Positions 51,954 through 60,312 of a DNA stretch of 64,000 nucleotides are shown piece by piece. The position numbers were made by a program, and so were the translations under genes. The first letter of the stretch is position 1, and every line of letters starts with the position of its first letter. The stretch is from JAAXHV01 sp965207165 (GTDB lineage: Bacteria > Pseudomonadota > Gammaproteobacteria > Eutrophobiales > Eutrophobiaceae), in the NCBI GenBank assembly GCA_965207165.1, contig OZ242265.1, positions 4,154,001 through 4,218,000 on the forward strand, read 5' to 3'. The notes under the pieces were generated by a model that searched no databases, had not been told where the DNA came from, and saw only the letters and a list, made by a program, of their open reading frames with translations.

Positions 51954-52066
51954 ACAATTACGAATTACGAATTAAGAATTAGGGATTAAGAATGACAATT
52001 CAGCATTGTATCTGCTACTACCCCCAATTCCTAATTCGTAATTCCTAATTCGTAATTCTCAATTAT
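51954..52066. repeat. AT-rich imperfect inverted repeats filling an intergenic gap
   Basis: Units of the type AATTACGAATTA occur on the left (51955-51985) and as reverse complements AATTCGTAATT on the right (52025-52066). They occupy nearly all of the 123 bases between two divergent starts (51952 and 52076), so they overlap the promoters of both genes. Confidence 0.65.
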
Positions 52067-52075
52067 ACTATCGCT

Positions 52076-52399
52076 ATGGCGGATCAGGACATTCTCAATA
52101 CTGCGCAGCACTGGCTTGATGAGGGCCGTGACATCGCCCTTGCTACCGTGGTTGAAACCTGGGGTTCGGCGCCGGTTCCCGGCGGCAGTCAATTGCTGGT
52201 GGATGCACAGACCAACTTTATCGGTTCCGTTTCCGGGGGGTGTGTGGAAACCGCCGTCATCGGCGAGGCGCAGGAAGTGATAAAAACCGGCCGGCCGGTT
52301 GTCTTGGAATACGGTGTGACCAACGAGATGGCCTGGGAGGTCGGGCTTGCCTGCGGGGGACGCATCAAGGTGTACGTGGAACCCATAGACCGGGCCTGA
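52076..52399 (+). CDS. XdhC N-terminal (CoxI) domain protein
   Basis: The 107-residue protein carries the XdhC/CoxI domain: DIALATVVETWGSAPVPGGS, the conserved SVSGGCVETAV and GLACGGRIKVYVEP with the CGG cysteine. XdhC proteins bind molybdenum cofactor, sulfurate it and insert it into xanthine dehydrogenase-type enzymes. Here only the first domain is encoded, with the Rossmann domain in the next gene 4 bases on. The matching molybdoenzyme is not in the window. Confidence 0.8.
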   Translation: MADQDILNTAQHWLDEGRDIALATVVETWGSAPVPGGSQLLVDAQTNFIGSVSGGCVETAVIGEAQEVIKTGRPVVLEYGVTNEMAWEVGLACGGRIKVYVEPIDRA

Positions 52400-52403
52400 C
52401 GGC

Positions 52404-53099
52404 ATGCGCAATTCATTACTGCAACAGATCAACGCCTGCCGTTCCGCCAGCAGGCCCTGCGTATTGTTCAGAAACCTGGACAACCATGACAGCTTCATGC
52501 TGGAACCCGGCCTGCACGTGGATGAAGAAGAAGCGGAACTGCACGAGCTTGCCATGCAGGCCCTGGTTGCAGACCGGTGTTTTCAGCGCGATCTCTATGG
52601 GCAGAACCATTTTATCCAGCCGTTCAACAGCGCACTGCGCCTGGTCATCATCGGCGCCGTGCACGTGGGTCAGCACCTTGCAGGCCACGCGCGGTCCTGT
52701 GGTTATGACGTTACCGTGGTTGATCCCAGGCAGGCGTTCGCCAGCGAGGCCCGCTTCCCTGGGGTGACGCTGAACCGGGACTGGCCCGATTTTGCCCTGG
52801 AAACATTGGCGCCGGATACCCGCACCGCCCTGGTTACCCTGACCCATGATCCGAAGCTGGACGACCCGGCCCTGCAGGTGGCCCTGCGTTCCCCGGCTTT
52901 TTATATCGGCGCCCTGGGCAGCAGGAAGACCCAGGCCGCCAGGGTAAAACGGCTGCAGGAAGCCGGTTTCCAGGAGGCTGAAATCGCCCGTCTGAACGCC
53001 CCCGTGGGTCTCGATATCGGAGCGCGTTCCCCGGCGGAGATTGCCATATCCATAATGGCGGAAATCACAGCAACATTGCGTAATACCAGTACTCGGTGA
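52404..53099 (+). CDS. XdhC C-terminal Rossmann-domain protein
   Basis: The 231-residue protein has the XdhC C-terminal Rossmann domain: LRLVIIGAVHVGQHLAGHAR as nucleotide-binding loop, VTVVDPRQAFASEARFPG, TALVTLTHDPKLDDPALQVA, YIGALGSRKTQAARVKRLQE and a NAPVGLDIGARSPAEIAISI end, all typical. It follows the CoxI-domain gene directly; together they make up one classical XdhC. Function is delivery of sulfurated molybdenum cofactor. Confidence 0.83.
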   Translation: MRNSLLQQINACRSASRPCVLFRNLDNHDSFMLEPGLHVDEEEAELHELAMQALVADRCFQRDLYGQNHFIQPFNSALRLVIIGAVHVGQHLAGHARSCGYDVTVVDPRQAFASEARFPGVTLNRDWPDFALETLAPDTRTALVTLTHDPKLDDPALQVALRSPAFYIGALGSRKTQAARVKRLQEAGFQEAEIARLNAPVGLDIGARSPAEIAISIMAEITATLRNTSTR

Positions 53100-53210
53100 T
53101 AGCAAACTACTGGTAGTTACTGCGGGACTATCTATCACCTGTGCATTGTGCGCACTGACCCCATACTCCTCCATACTTCTCGAATTGCCAGGTGGTATAC
53201 GGGCGACTGG

Positions 53211-54329
53211 TTATTGGCGTAGAAACCGTATAATGGCTTCAGCCCCGAGTTGTGATGGCGGACGGCTACCCTTGGCGAACGCCGCGTTGACGAAAAAATC
53301 CTGTTTGTTCTTGAATTTTTTATCGAACTGACGTTCGGCCAGCAGCAATGCGCTTTCAAGCGCTTCGATTGTTTCAATAACCGGGCCGAGTTGCCAGAAA
53401 TTCATTTGTGACTGATCAAGCTGGTTGGGATTCAGGAAAACGCAAGGCCGGCGTCGATAATACAGGAATTCATAGACCTGGCTTGACACGTCACCCAGGT
53501 AAATATCGGCTGCCCGCGTGTAGCTCATGTCATAAGAACGCTCACTGCCTGTATCGATTAAGATATTTGGCGCATTCTTAAAATCGTCTATGTTGATATT
53601 GTCGTGATATCTCCTGTGTTTAAAGAGTCGAGCATGTGGGGCAAAAATCAGGTTGTAATCATAATTATCAGCGAAAAACGTCAGCACTTGCCGACCCATG
53701 GATATCCAGGACGATTGGCGTCGATGGAAATGAGGCGTGTATAGTACAACGGGCCTGTCATTATCAAAGAATTCAGGTGTCCCTCCCCCCGGGTTCATTT
53801 TTTGCAAGACTTCGAACTTTGGGTATCCTGCTATTTCACAACATCCTTCCGCCAGTTCATTTTTAAAACGCTCGTAGTAAGACTGACCCGGTACCAGGAG
53901 ATAGTCGAATTTCAGACTGCCTTTATTGAATGATACTGGTCTGTCACCTGCACCATGGCGCAGACCGATAAATTTTGTATCCCGAAAAGAGGGTAGCGCT
54001 TTTAATATGATGTAATTTTTCTCAGGCGCGATAAGGGCATCATAAGAAGCCAGTAAACCCCTGTTCGCCAGTAACACTGACAGTCGGTGGAGAGAGGGGA
54101 TGCGCAGTGCCATCAAGTTGGATATTCCGGCCTGTTTTAACAACCGGAATTTACACTGGTGATGCGGGTACAGCGTGGCGATACGTTCTGCTTCGGCATA
54201 GGATTCCATAGTAGAAAACAGAAGTTCTGTGTGCAGGTCAGGTTGCATTCGAGACAATTCGAATGCGAAAGGAGCGCCATGCACCACCTGGTAGGTCAGG
54301 TAATGATTAAATAGAAATCCTACTCGCAT
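53211..54329 (-). CDS. CDP-glycerol glycerophosphotransferase-like protein
   Basis: The 372-residue protein shows the late part of the PF04464 (TagB/TagF-like) family: RPVVLYTPHFHRRQSSWISM, then NLIFAPHARLFKHRRYHD, SYDMSYTRAADIYLGDVSSQ with VYEFLYYRRRPCVFLNPN. These are the H-x-R and D-x-S-S segments of the GT-B-like fold. It would transfer a polyol phosphate or sugar onto a lipid or glycan at the inner face of the membrane. It is the last gene of a run with an amidotransferase and a flippase, so work on a shared lipid or glycan is a fair inference. Confidence 0.7.
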   Translation of the reverse strand: MRVGFLFNHYLTYQVVHGAPFAFELSRMQPDLHTELLFSTMESYAEAERIATLYPHHQCKFRLLKQAGISNLMALRIPSLHRLSVLLANRGLLASYDALIAPEKNYIILKALPSFRDTKFIGLRHGAGDRPVSFNKGSLKFDYLLVPGQSYYERFKNELAEGCCEIAGYPKFEVLQKMNPGGGTPEFFDNDRPVVLYTPHFHRRQSSWISMGRQVLTFFADNYDYNLIFAPHARLFKHRRYHDNINIDDFKNAPNILIDTGSERSYDMSYTRAADIYLGDVSSQVYEFLYYRRRPCVFLNPNQLDQSQMNFWQLGPVIETIEALESALLLAERQFDKKFKNKQDFFVNAAFAKGSRPPSQLGAEAIIRFLRQ

Positions 54330-54374
54330 CAGCTTTCTTTTATTTCTATGGCGCTTACGAAGACAGCGTCAACC

Positions 54375-56297
54375 TCATTGCGCCTCAAGCCAGGCTTGAA
54401 ACATTAATACATTCCAAAGCGATCCGGTCCAGTTGCTGTGTCCTGAAAGATGCGCACTCCATCTATCGCGCACCATCGACGGATTAAGAAAACCTTCTTC
54501 AGCGAGTCGTTTTTCAGCCAGGAGATTTTCCGCCCAATCGCGTAATGGTCCTCCCAGCCAGTTACCTATCGGAATCTTGAATCCGGTCTTGCGTCTTTGC
54601 ATCATTTGCCGTGGGACATATTTATAAAGGACTTGCCGTAGCAGCCATTTTCGATCTTTTCCACGAATCTTCTGGTGCATGGGCAAGCGCCAGGCGAATT
54701 CTACAACCCGATGGTCGAGCAAAGGGGTGCGAGCCTCCAAAGAGACCGCCATACTGGCGCGGTCAACCTTGGTGAGGATGTCATCCGGCAGGTAATTGAT
54801 GGTATCCAGGTACTGTAGTTGCTCGATTGGATTGGCAAGGGGACGTTCTCTTGCAGCAGCCCATAAGATGCCGCCTGGGTCGCCTGCACCGGTAACCAGG
54901 GCTGCCGGGTCGCTCCATTCGCTGATCAGCTTTCGATATATATTGTCCGGGCCGGCATTCAGAATAGCAGCCAGGTTATGCAGCCTGTGCCCGGGACGGG
55001 CGTTGTTCTTTCGTCCGGGAAGAAAACCCAGCAAGTTATTCCAGGCGGCGGGACTGAGACTCGTCAGGGCAGTTGCCATACCCGTGCCCAGGGTACCTTT
55101 GAACAGTTTAGTCCAACGGCGCAACAACTCTGCAGTCTGATATCGGTTATAACCGGCAAACAACTCATCGCCCCCATCTCCGGACAATGCCACGGTGACG
55201 TGTTGGCGGGTCATCTGAGAGACGAGAAAAGTCGGGATTTGTGATGAATCGGCAAAAGGCTCATCATAAATAGTTGGCAGGTCTGGAATCACGTCCCTTG
55301 CCTGGTTCGAGCCGACATACAGTTCCGTGTGGTCACTACCCAGGTGTTTTGCTACTGCACTGGCGTAGTGCGCCTCATTATAACTTGAGTCATCGAAACC
55401 AATGGTAAAGGTTTTGGCCGCCTGTGCGCCACTCTTTTGCATAAGAGCCACCACTGTTGCTGAATCTATTCCACCGGAAAGAAACGCCCCGACCGGCACA
55501 TCTGCAACCATGCGCCGCCTGACGGCATCCCCAAGTAAGCTGTCCAGCTTGTCGACGGCTTCATGGTCAGGAGACTGAAGGGATATCGATTGGCCCTGCT
55601 CTATAGTGTCCGATATGCTCCAGTAAACGCGATTTTCGGGTTCTTGACCCGGCTTCAAGGTCACAATGTGGCCTGGTTCCAATTTATGTATGCCCTTGTA
55701 TATGCTACGGGGTGACGGGATATACCTGTGTTGCATGAAGACCGCTAACGCGGTGCGATCAACCTGCTGTGTCCAACCGGGATGTTTTTTGATTGCTTTC
55801 AGTTCTGAACCGAATAAATACAGATTGTTAAATGCGCCCCAATATAAAGGTTTGATGCCAAGGCGGTCCCGAACCAGGGACAGTTTGCGTTCCTGCCTGT
55901 CCCATAAGGCAAAAGCAAACATGCCGTTCAGTCTTTTTACGGCAGCCCCTACACCCCAGGCAGCGCAAGCCTCCAGCACAACTTCGGTATCGGAGTGGCC
56001 GCGGAAACGGATATTATCAAGCTCCTCTCGCAGATCTGTGGCGTTGTATACTTCACCGTTGTAAACAATGACAAAACGTTGGCAGGCTGAAACCATGGGT
56101 TGTCTGCCGGCCGGCGACAGGTCAATCACCGCCAGACGACGATAGCCAAGCCCAAGTCCGGCTTGAACGTCTGACCATGTGTCGCCATCATCCGGGCCGC
56201 GATGAGTTATACTGTCGGCCATTGCCAGCGCCGTCTGCCTGATCCAGGCAGCGTCACCTTCGTGTGAGCCATCAATAAAACCCGCTATTCCGCACAT
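54375..56297 (-). CDS. Asparagine synthase-type glutamine amidotransferase
   Basis: The N-terminus MCGIAGFID gives the Ntn glutaminase with catalytic Cys2; VIYNGEVYN, GHSDTEVVLEA and FAFALWD follow. The synthetase half has GAFLSGGIDSATVVALM, the ATP PP-loop, and FTIGFDDSSYNEAHYA, then LSGDGGDELFAGYNRY and VDRASMAVSLEARTPLLDHR. Length of 640 aa fits the AsnB forms found in glycan and lipid clusters (TIGR01536-type). It may amidate a surface polymer precursor rather than free aspartate. A hairpin stands just upstream. Confidence 0.9.
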   Translation of the reverse strand: MCGIAGFIDGSHEGDAAWIRQTALAMADSITHRGPDDGDTWSDVQAGLGLGYRRLAVIDLSPAGRQPMVSACQRFVIVYNGEVYNATDLREELDNIRFRGHSDTEVVLEACAAWGVGAAVKRLNGMFAFALWDRQERKLSLVRDRLGIKPLYWGAFNNLYLFGSELKAIKKHPGWTQQVDRTALAVFMQHRYIPSPRSIYKGIHKLEPGHIVTLKPGQEPENRVYWSISDTIEQGQSISLQSPDHEAVDKLDSLLGDAVRRRMVADVPVGAFLSGGIDSATVVALMQKSGAQAAKTFTIGFDDSSYNEAHYASAVAKHLGSDHTELYVGSNQARDVIPDLPTIYDEPFADSSQIPTFLVSQMTRQHVTVALSGDGGDELFAGYNRYQTAELLRRWTKLFKGTLGTGMATALTSLSPAAWNNLLGFLPGRKNNARPGHRLHNLAAILNAGPDNIYRKLISEWSDPAALVTGAGDPGGILWAAARERPLANPIEQLQYLDTINYLPDDILTKVDRASMAVSLEARTPLLDHRVVEFAWRLPMHQKIRGKDRKWLLRQVLYKYVPRQMMQRRKTGFKIPIGNWLGGPLRDWAENLLAEKRLAEEGFLNPSMVRDRWSAHLSGHSNWTGSLWNVLMFQAWLEAQ

Positions 56298-56317
56298 AAC
56301 CTGAGTTCCTGACTGCT

Positions 56318-56378
56318 AGACCGCATTTCTCACCAGTTCGCTTGTCGTCATCGCATCAACTGGTGAGAAATGCGGTCT
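56318..56378. repeat. Perfect 21-bp inverted repeat with 19-base loop
   Basis: Arms 56318-56338 and 56358-56378 are exact reverse complements. It lies between the flippase and amidotransferase genes, which are on the same strand, and may be a terminator or an RNA processing site. Its loop has no likeness to the cores at 50411 and 59254. Confidence 0.85.
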
Positions 56379-56437
56379 GGAGGGCGAGATTATCGACCCC
56401 GATTCGATAAGCTTGTACAGGTAACAGACGGGCCAGG

Positions 56438-57763
56438 TCAAGACTCGACCCTCTTTACTATGCAGCGGTTCGTATAAAACAGCAGTAGCAGGGCCGTTGC
56501 GAGGTTGCCGGCGACGGCGGCTATGCCGGCGCCGACCAGGCCGATTTCCTGTAGCAGCAGGACCATAACCGATATATGCAGGATGGTCGTGACTATCCTG
56601 ACATTCATGGATATATCGGGGCGGCCTATCGAATAAAGGGCCGGGTCCAGGGCAAACGTGGTCATCATGATGGCGGCTGCGATCATCAGCAGGATGAGTA
56701 CATCGTAGGCATTGATATATTCTGCGCCGAAGAACAGGCTTAACAGGGATTGCCCGAAGACGAAAACAACCAGCAGGATAACGCCGGCGAAGGCTCCCGC
56801 AACCAGCGCAGAGTGCGTGATGACGCTCCACAGACGCCGGTAATTCCTGTTGACAGCGATTTTTGCCATTTCCGGGTAAACCGTCTCGTTAAACAGTTGT
56901 GCGGGTTTGAGCAGCACGGTCGAGGCTTCCTGGGCAATCTTGAAAAGACCGGCGGCCACCGGTCCCATCAGGAAGCCGACGAGCAGGGTCGCGATGTGTA
57001 CGGTTGAAACATACAGGGTTTGATGGACGTGCGAAGTCCAGATGAATGACAGTATCCCCTCATGGGGACGGATCAGGTGTTTGAGTTCGAGGCTCATACC
57101 TTTGCTGAAGCCCCTGCGCCTGAATTCACGCCAGCCCAACCAGACAGTACCGAGACACTGTACGGCTCCGGCGGTAAACCAGAACAGCAGGAACGCGCTG
57201 ACGTCCCGGTAGAAGACGTATGCAATGCAGGCGCCGACCAGGCGGATAGTCGGGACGACCATCAGCATGACGGCTATCAGGTCGAAGCGGTCGAACAGGC
57301 GCAGCAGGCCCAGGGGGGTTGCCTTGAAGTTGAACAGGATCATGATGCAATAGACGGATGCCACCGGGACCAGTTCCGGCGATACGCCGAATGCCGGGCC
57401 GACGACGGGTATGGACAGGATGCCCACTAACGCGCCGGCAACACAGAAGCCGATATCCAGCAGCATCGTAAATTTGACCAGTTTCTGGAGGTCCCCCTCT
57501 TTGTTGTTTTCCAGGCATATGGCGCCGTACCTGACTACGCACTGCGAGGTCTTCAGCGTGACAAAATCACGCACTGCGACGGCATAAGCGTGGATGAGGA
57601 TGAGCACGCCGAAGTTATGCGCGCCCAGGGCGCGGGTGGCCAGGGCAAGGTAGAGCAATCCGACCAGGGCCGTATACACCTTGCCCGCGGTCAGCATGGC
57701 GGAATTCCTGAACACCCGGCGAAACAGGCCGTCGTCCACTACTTGTTCAGCCCTGGAAGCCAC
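56438..57763 (-). CDS. Polysaccharide/lipid flippase (MOP superfamily)
   Basis: The 441-residue protein has about 12-14 hydrophobic segments and the opening of Wzx-type flippases (LFRRVFRNSAMLTAGKVYTA; LVGLLYLALATRALGAHNFG). Later blocks include ILSFIWTSHVHQTLYVSTVH and AGLFKIAQEASTVLLKPAQL. Such proteins move lipid-linked sugars across the inner membrane. It directly follows the spt gene on the same strand, 21 bases apart, suggesting that it handles a glycolipid made by this cluster. Confidence 0.85.
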   Translation of the reverse strand: MASRAEQVVDDGLFRRVFRNSAMLTAGKVYTALVGLLYLALATRALGAHNFGVLILIHAYAVAVRDFVTLKTSQCVVRYGAICLENNKEGDLQKLVKFTMLLDIGFCVAGALVGILSIPVVGPAFGVSPELVPVASVYCIMILFNFKATPLGLLRLFDRFDLIAVMLMVVPTIRLVGACIAYVFYRDVSAFLLFWFTAGAVQCLGTVWLGWREFRRRGFSKGMSLELKHLIRPHEGILSFIWTSHVHQTLYVSTVHIATLLVGFLMGPVAAGLFKIAQEASTVLLKPAQLFNETVYPEMAKIAVNRNYRRLWSVITHSALVAGAFAGVILLVVFVFGQSLLSLFFGAEYINAYDVLILLMIAAAIMMTTFALDPALYSIGRPDISMNVRIVTTILHISVMVLLLQEIGLVGAGIAAVAGNLATALLLLFYTNRCIVKRVES

Positions 57764-57784
57764 AGACTATTCAGAGATGTCAGT

Positions 57785-58966
57785 TCAGACACTTGCGGAC
57801 AACGCGCTGAACGCCTCGCAGATTTTATCTATCTGTTCATCGGTATGCGCGGCGCTGACGCTGATGCGTACCAGCGATTTGCCTCCGGGGGTGGCCGGCG
57901 GGAAGATCAGGTTCACGTAGATACCGTGTTCATGCAGGCCGCGCCATAAGGCCAGGGCCTGTTCCCGGGTATCCAGCAGGGCTGCGATCACCGGGCAGGG
58001 TTCGGGTCCCAGTTCATAACCTGCATCGTGCAGGTGCCGGTACAGGCGCTGCGCGTGCCGCCAGAGCCGGGCGCGCAGGTCGGCGCCGTTATCCACCCGC
58101 TTCAATGCCTGGCGCGTGGATGCGATCACGGACGGGCAGGGCGATGCGGTGAATATATACGGCCTGCTGGCGTAACGTATGAAATCAAGCTGCGGGTGGT
58201 TGCTGACGCAATAGCCCCCGGTACTGGCCAGGCTTTTACTGAAGGTGCCGACGATAAAATCCGCCTCGTTTATGACCCCGGCTTCCTCGACCAGGCCCCT
58301 GCCGCGTTCTCCCAGGACACCCAGGGAGTGGGCCTCATCCACCAGCAACAGTGCGCCGCAGGCATTTTTCACTTCGATAATTTCACCGATTCGTGCCCTG
58401 TCTCCCAGCATGCTGTATATGCCCTCGATGATGACCAGGGCGTTGGCGGCGCGCCGGCCCAGGCGGTTCAGGCGCTTGTGCAGGTCGTCGGGATTATTAT
58501 GGCGGAAGCGTACGATATCTGCGCCGCTCAAACGGCAGCCGTCATAGATGCTGGCATGGCTGTCCGCGTCTATGACGATGGTGTCTTCGTTATTTGCCAG
58601 GCCGGAAATCACCGCCAGGTTTGCCTGGTAGCCGGTGGTGAACACGATGGCTTTGTCACATTCGTAAAACGCGGCGATTTCCTGTTCCAGTGCGCGGTGC
58701 CCGGAGAAGCTGCCGTTGGCCATCCTGGAACCGGTTGTCCCGGTGCCCTGTTCGTCCAGCGCCGCATGGGCGGCGTCCAGGCAGTCTTCATCAAAGGTGA
58801 GGCCCAGGTAGTTGTTGGTGCCGGCCAGGATCGTTCTGCGCCCGTTTATGAGCGCTTCCGTCGGCGAGTATATCTCTTCGATGGGCGCGCCGAACGGGTC
58901 GATGCCCTGGTCCAGCAGCGTGTGCCGGTCCTGCGCCAGGGGCTGGAATTTGTCAAACAGGCTCAT
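57785..58966 (-). CDS. spt: Serine palmitoyltransferase (alpha-oxoamine synthase)
   Basis: The enzyme would join serine to an acyl-thioester to give 3-ketosphinganine. The 393-residue PLP protein shows AGTNNYLGLTFDEDCLDAAH, then GTGTTGSRMANGSFSGH, IVIDADSHASIYDGCRLSGA, VDEAHSLGVLGERGRG and GTFSKSLASTGGY with Lys244 as PLP lysine. The set, with GTNNYLGLTFD in particular, resembles Spt of Caulobacter and Sphingomonas as I know them more than biotin or glycine enzymes (BioF, Kbl). The start overlaps the ACP stop by one base, and acyl carrier protein, ligase and CerR genes stand next to it, which supports a sphingolipid role. Confidence 0.83.
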   Translation of the reverse strand: MSLFDKFQPLAQDRHTLLDQGIDPFGAPIEEIYSPTEALINGRRTILAGTNNYLGLTFDEDCLDAAHAALDEQGTGTTGSRMANGSFSGHRALEQEIAAFYECDKAIVFTTGYQANLAVISGLANNEDTIVIDADSHASIYDGCRLSGADIVRFRHNNPDDLHKRLNRLGRRAANALVIIEGIYSMLGDRARIGEIIEVKNACGALLLVDEAHSLGVLGERGRGLVEEAGVINEADFIVGTFSKSLASTGGYCVSNHPQLDFIRYASRPYIFTASPCPSVIASTRQALKRVDNGADLRARLWRHAQRLYRHLHDAGYELGPEPCPVIAALLDTREQALALWRGLHEHGIYVNLIFPPATPGGKSLVRISVSAAHTDEQIDKICEAFSALSASV

Positions 58967-59220
58967 TACGATGGTGTGTTGACTACGGTGTGTATCCGTG
59001 TCGCCAGGTCCCTGACGGTATGCACGTCGGCAAGCAGGTTGACCGGCATGGATATGTCAAACTCGTCTTCGATATCCATCAGCAGGTCCAGGACCTTGAA
59101 GGAATCCAGGCCCAGTTCCGTGACCAGTTCCGAATCTTCCGTCAATTCAACGCCTGATGCAGTCAGCGCGTACAGTTCGGTGATTACTTTTTCCTGAATT
59201 TCCTCATAGCTTGCAGGCAT
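58966..59220 (-). CDS. Acyl carrier protein, probably for sphingolipid synthesis
   Basis: I chose the ATG at 59220, with GGAG 9 bases before it; an open frame further upstream belongs to a hairpin element. The 84-residue protein has the phosphopantetheine site ELGLDSFKVLDLLMDIED with Ser40. In Caulobacter an acyl carrier protein gene (acpR) lies between spt and cerR, as here. It would carry the acyl group activated by the ligase to Spt. Confidence 0.85.
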   Translation of the reverse strand: MPASYEEIQEKVITELYALTASGVELTEDSELVTELGLDSFKVLDLLMDIEDEFDISMPVNLLADVHTVRDLATRIHTVVNTPS

Positions 59221-59253
59221 ACAACTATCTCCAAGTATATTTACCATGGGGGG

Positions 59254-59354
59254 GGGTTCATGTAACCGATTCAGGACCCGCTGTGAATACATCCCTGTAC
59301 GCTTACCATCCGCTGTCCCTGCGGATGATAGTCCTGAATCGGTTACATGAACCC
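59254..59354. repeat. Hairpin element with conserved core, copy 3
   Basis: Perfect 23-bp arms (59254-59276 and 59332-59354). The core CCCGCTGTGAATACATCCC and its inner hairpin (CATCCGC/GCGGATG) match copy 1 at 50411 almost exactly, while the arms share only the last few bases (TTCAGGA, respectively GATTCAGGA). It lies between cerR and the acyl carrier protein gene. Confidence 0.85.
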
Positions 59355-59365
59355 GCCAACCGTCA

Positions 59366-60274
59366 TTATATAACCGTATCTATGGTATCAGACAGACTAA
59401 TTTCCGGTTGCCACCCCAGGCAGTTCGTCAAAGGCGTATTATCGCATACCCAGTTCTCGTGGGTGATCTCGTTGACTTTTCCAGGGGTAAGCATGGCCCG
59501 GTAGCGGAATGTCCGGGCCAGCAGGAGGTTGGTATGGGCAAGGCATTTCAATAATGTAACCGGGACCCGGATGTGGGTTACGGGGCGCTGCCACGTGTCG
59601 TATGCGATAGCCGTGATGTCTTCCCATGTGTATCCCCCGGTGGTGCCGTCATCCAGTTCAAAGGTGCCTTGTGCCTGTTTCGCCGGCAGCCATTGCAGGA
59701 TGGCGCGTACCAGGTCATCGACATGGATGAGGCTGATCCTGTTGGCGGGTACCCGGGGTCCGAACAGGTATCCGCGGCGCATCAGCCGGAACAGCGGGCG
59801 CATTTCCCTGTCGCCCGGGCCGTAGACCGCGCTGGGGCGGTATATGGTGCGGGATACTCTGGAATATTTGTCCGACATCAACAGCGTTTCCGCCATGGAT
59901 TTGCTGCGGGAATACCAGGAATAGTCGGGATACCTGGCGGCAATTGATGAGATAAACAGGACCCTGGGCGGGGATGCCGGTCTGGCGGCCGCTTCCAACA
60001 GGTTTTCAGTTCCCCTGAGGTTGACTTCCAGGAAGTCTTCCATCGAGTTTCCCCTGACCGTGCCGGCGCAGTGGATCAACGCAGAACAATCCCCGACAAG
60101 TTCATCCAGTGCCTGTGGTTTATTCAGGTCGCCGTGGACCCAGGATACGGACCCTGATCCGGGACGCGGCCTGCGGGTCAGCGCGCGCACAGGATAGCCT
60201 GACTCGGCTAATGCGGTAAGAAGGTTCTGTCCGATAAATCCCGTGGCGCCGGTCAGCGCCACCTGCTCCGTCAT
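59366..60274 (-). CDS. cerR: NAD(P)-dependent epimerase/dehydratase, CerR-like ketoceramide reductase
   Basis: An extended short-chain dehydrogenase of 302 residues: VALTGATGFIGQNLLTALAE (Rossmann T-G-x-x-G-x-x-G), ALIHCAGTV, FISSIAARYPDYSWYSRSKS (Tyr-x-x-x-Lys type YSRSK) and RTIYRPSAVYGPGDREMRPL. In Caulobacter cerR reduces 3-ketoceramide and lies with spt, acp and the ligase gene, the same set as here. The specific substrate is inferred from this context. Confidence 0.75.
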   Translation of the reverse strand: MTEQVALTGATGFIGQNLLTALAESGYPVRALTRRPRPGSGSVSWVHGDLNKPQALDELVGDCSALIHCAGTVRGNSMEDFLEVNLRGTENLLEAAARPASPPRVLFISSIAARYPDYSWYSRSKSMAETLLMSDKYSRVSRTIYRPSAVYGPGDREMRPLFRLMRRGYLFGPRVPANRISLIHVDDLVRAILQWLPAKQAQGTFELDDGTTGGYTWEDITAIAYDTWQRPVTHIRVPVTLLKCLAHTNLLLARTFRYRAMLTPGKVNEITHENWVCDNTPLTNCLGWQPEISLSDTIDTVI

Positions 60275-60312
60275 TTCAGCGCAGATTTCCGGGACAGGCG
60301 ACAGTCGTGATA

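Noticed and set aside
56316..56831. 171-codon minus-strand frame overlapping the flippase end and the 21-bp hairpin
   Set aside because: Out-of-frame shadow of the flippase gene with Arg/Pro/Gly-rich composition.
59221..59292. 24-codon N-terminal extension of the acyl carrier protein
   Set aside because: It runs into the hairpin element; the start at 59220 has a good ribosome binding site and gives the normal length.
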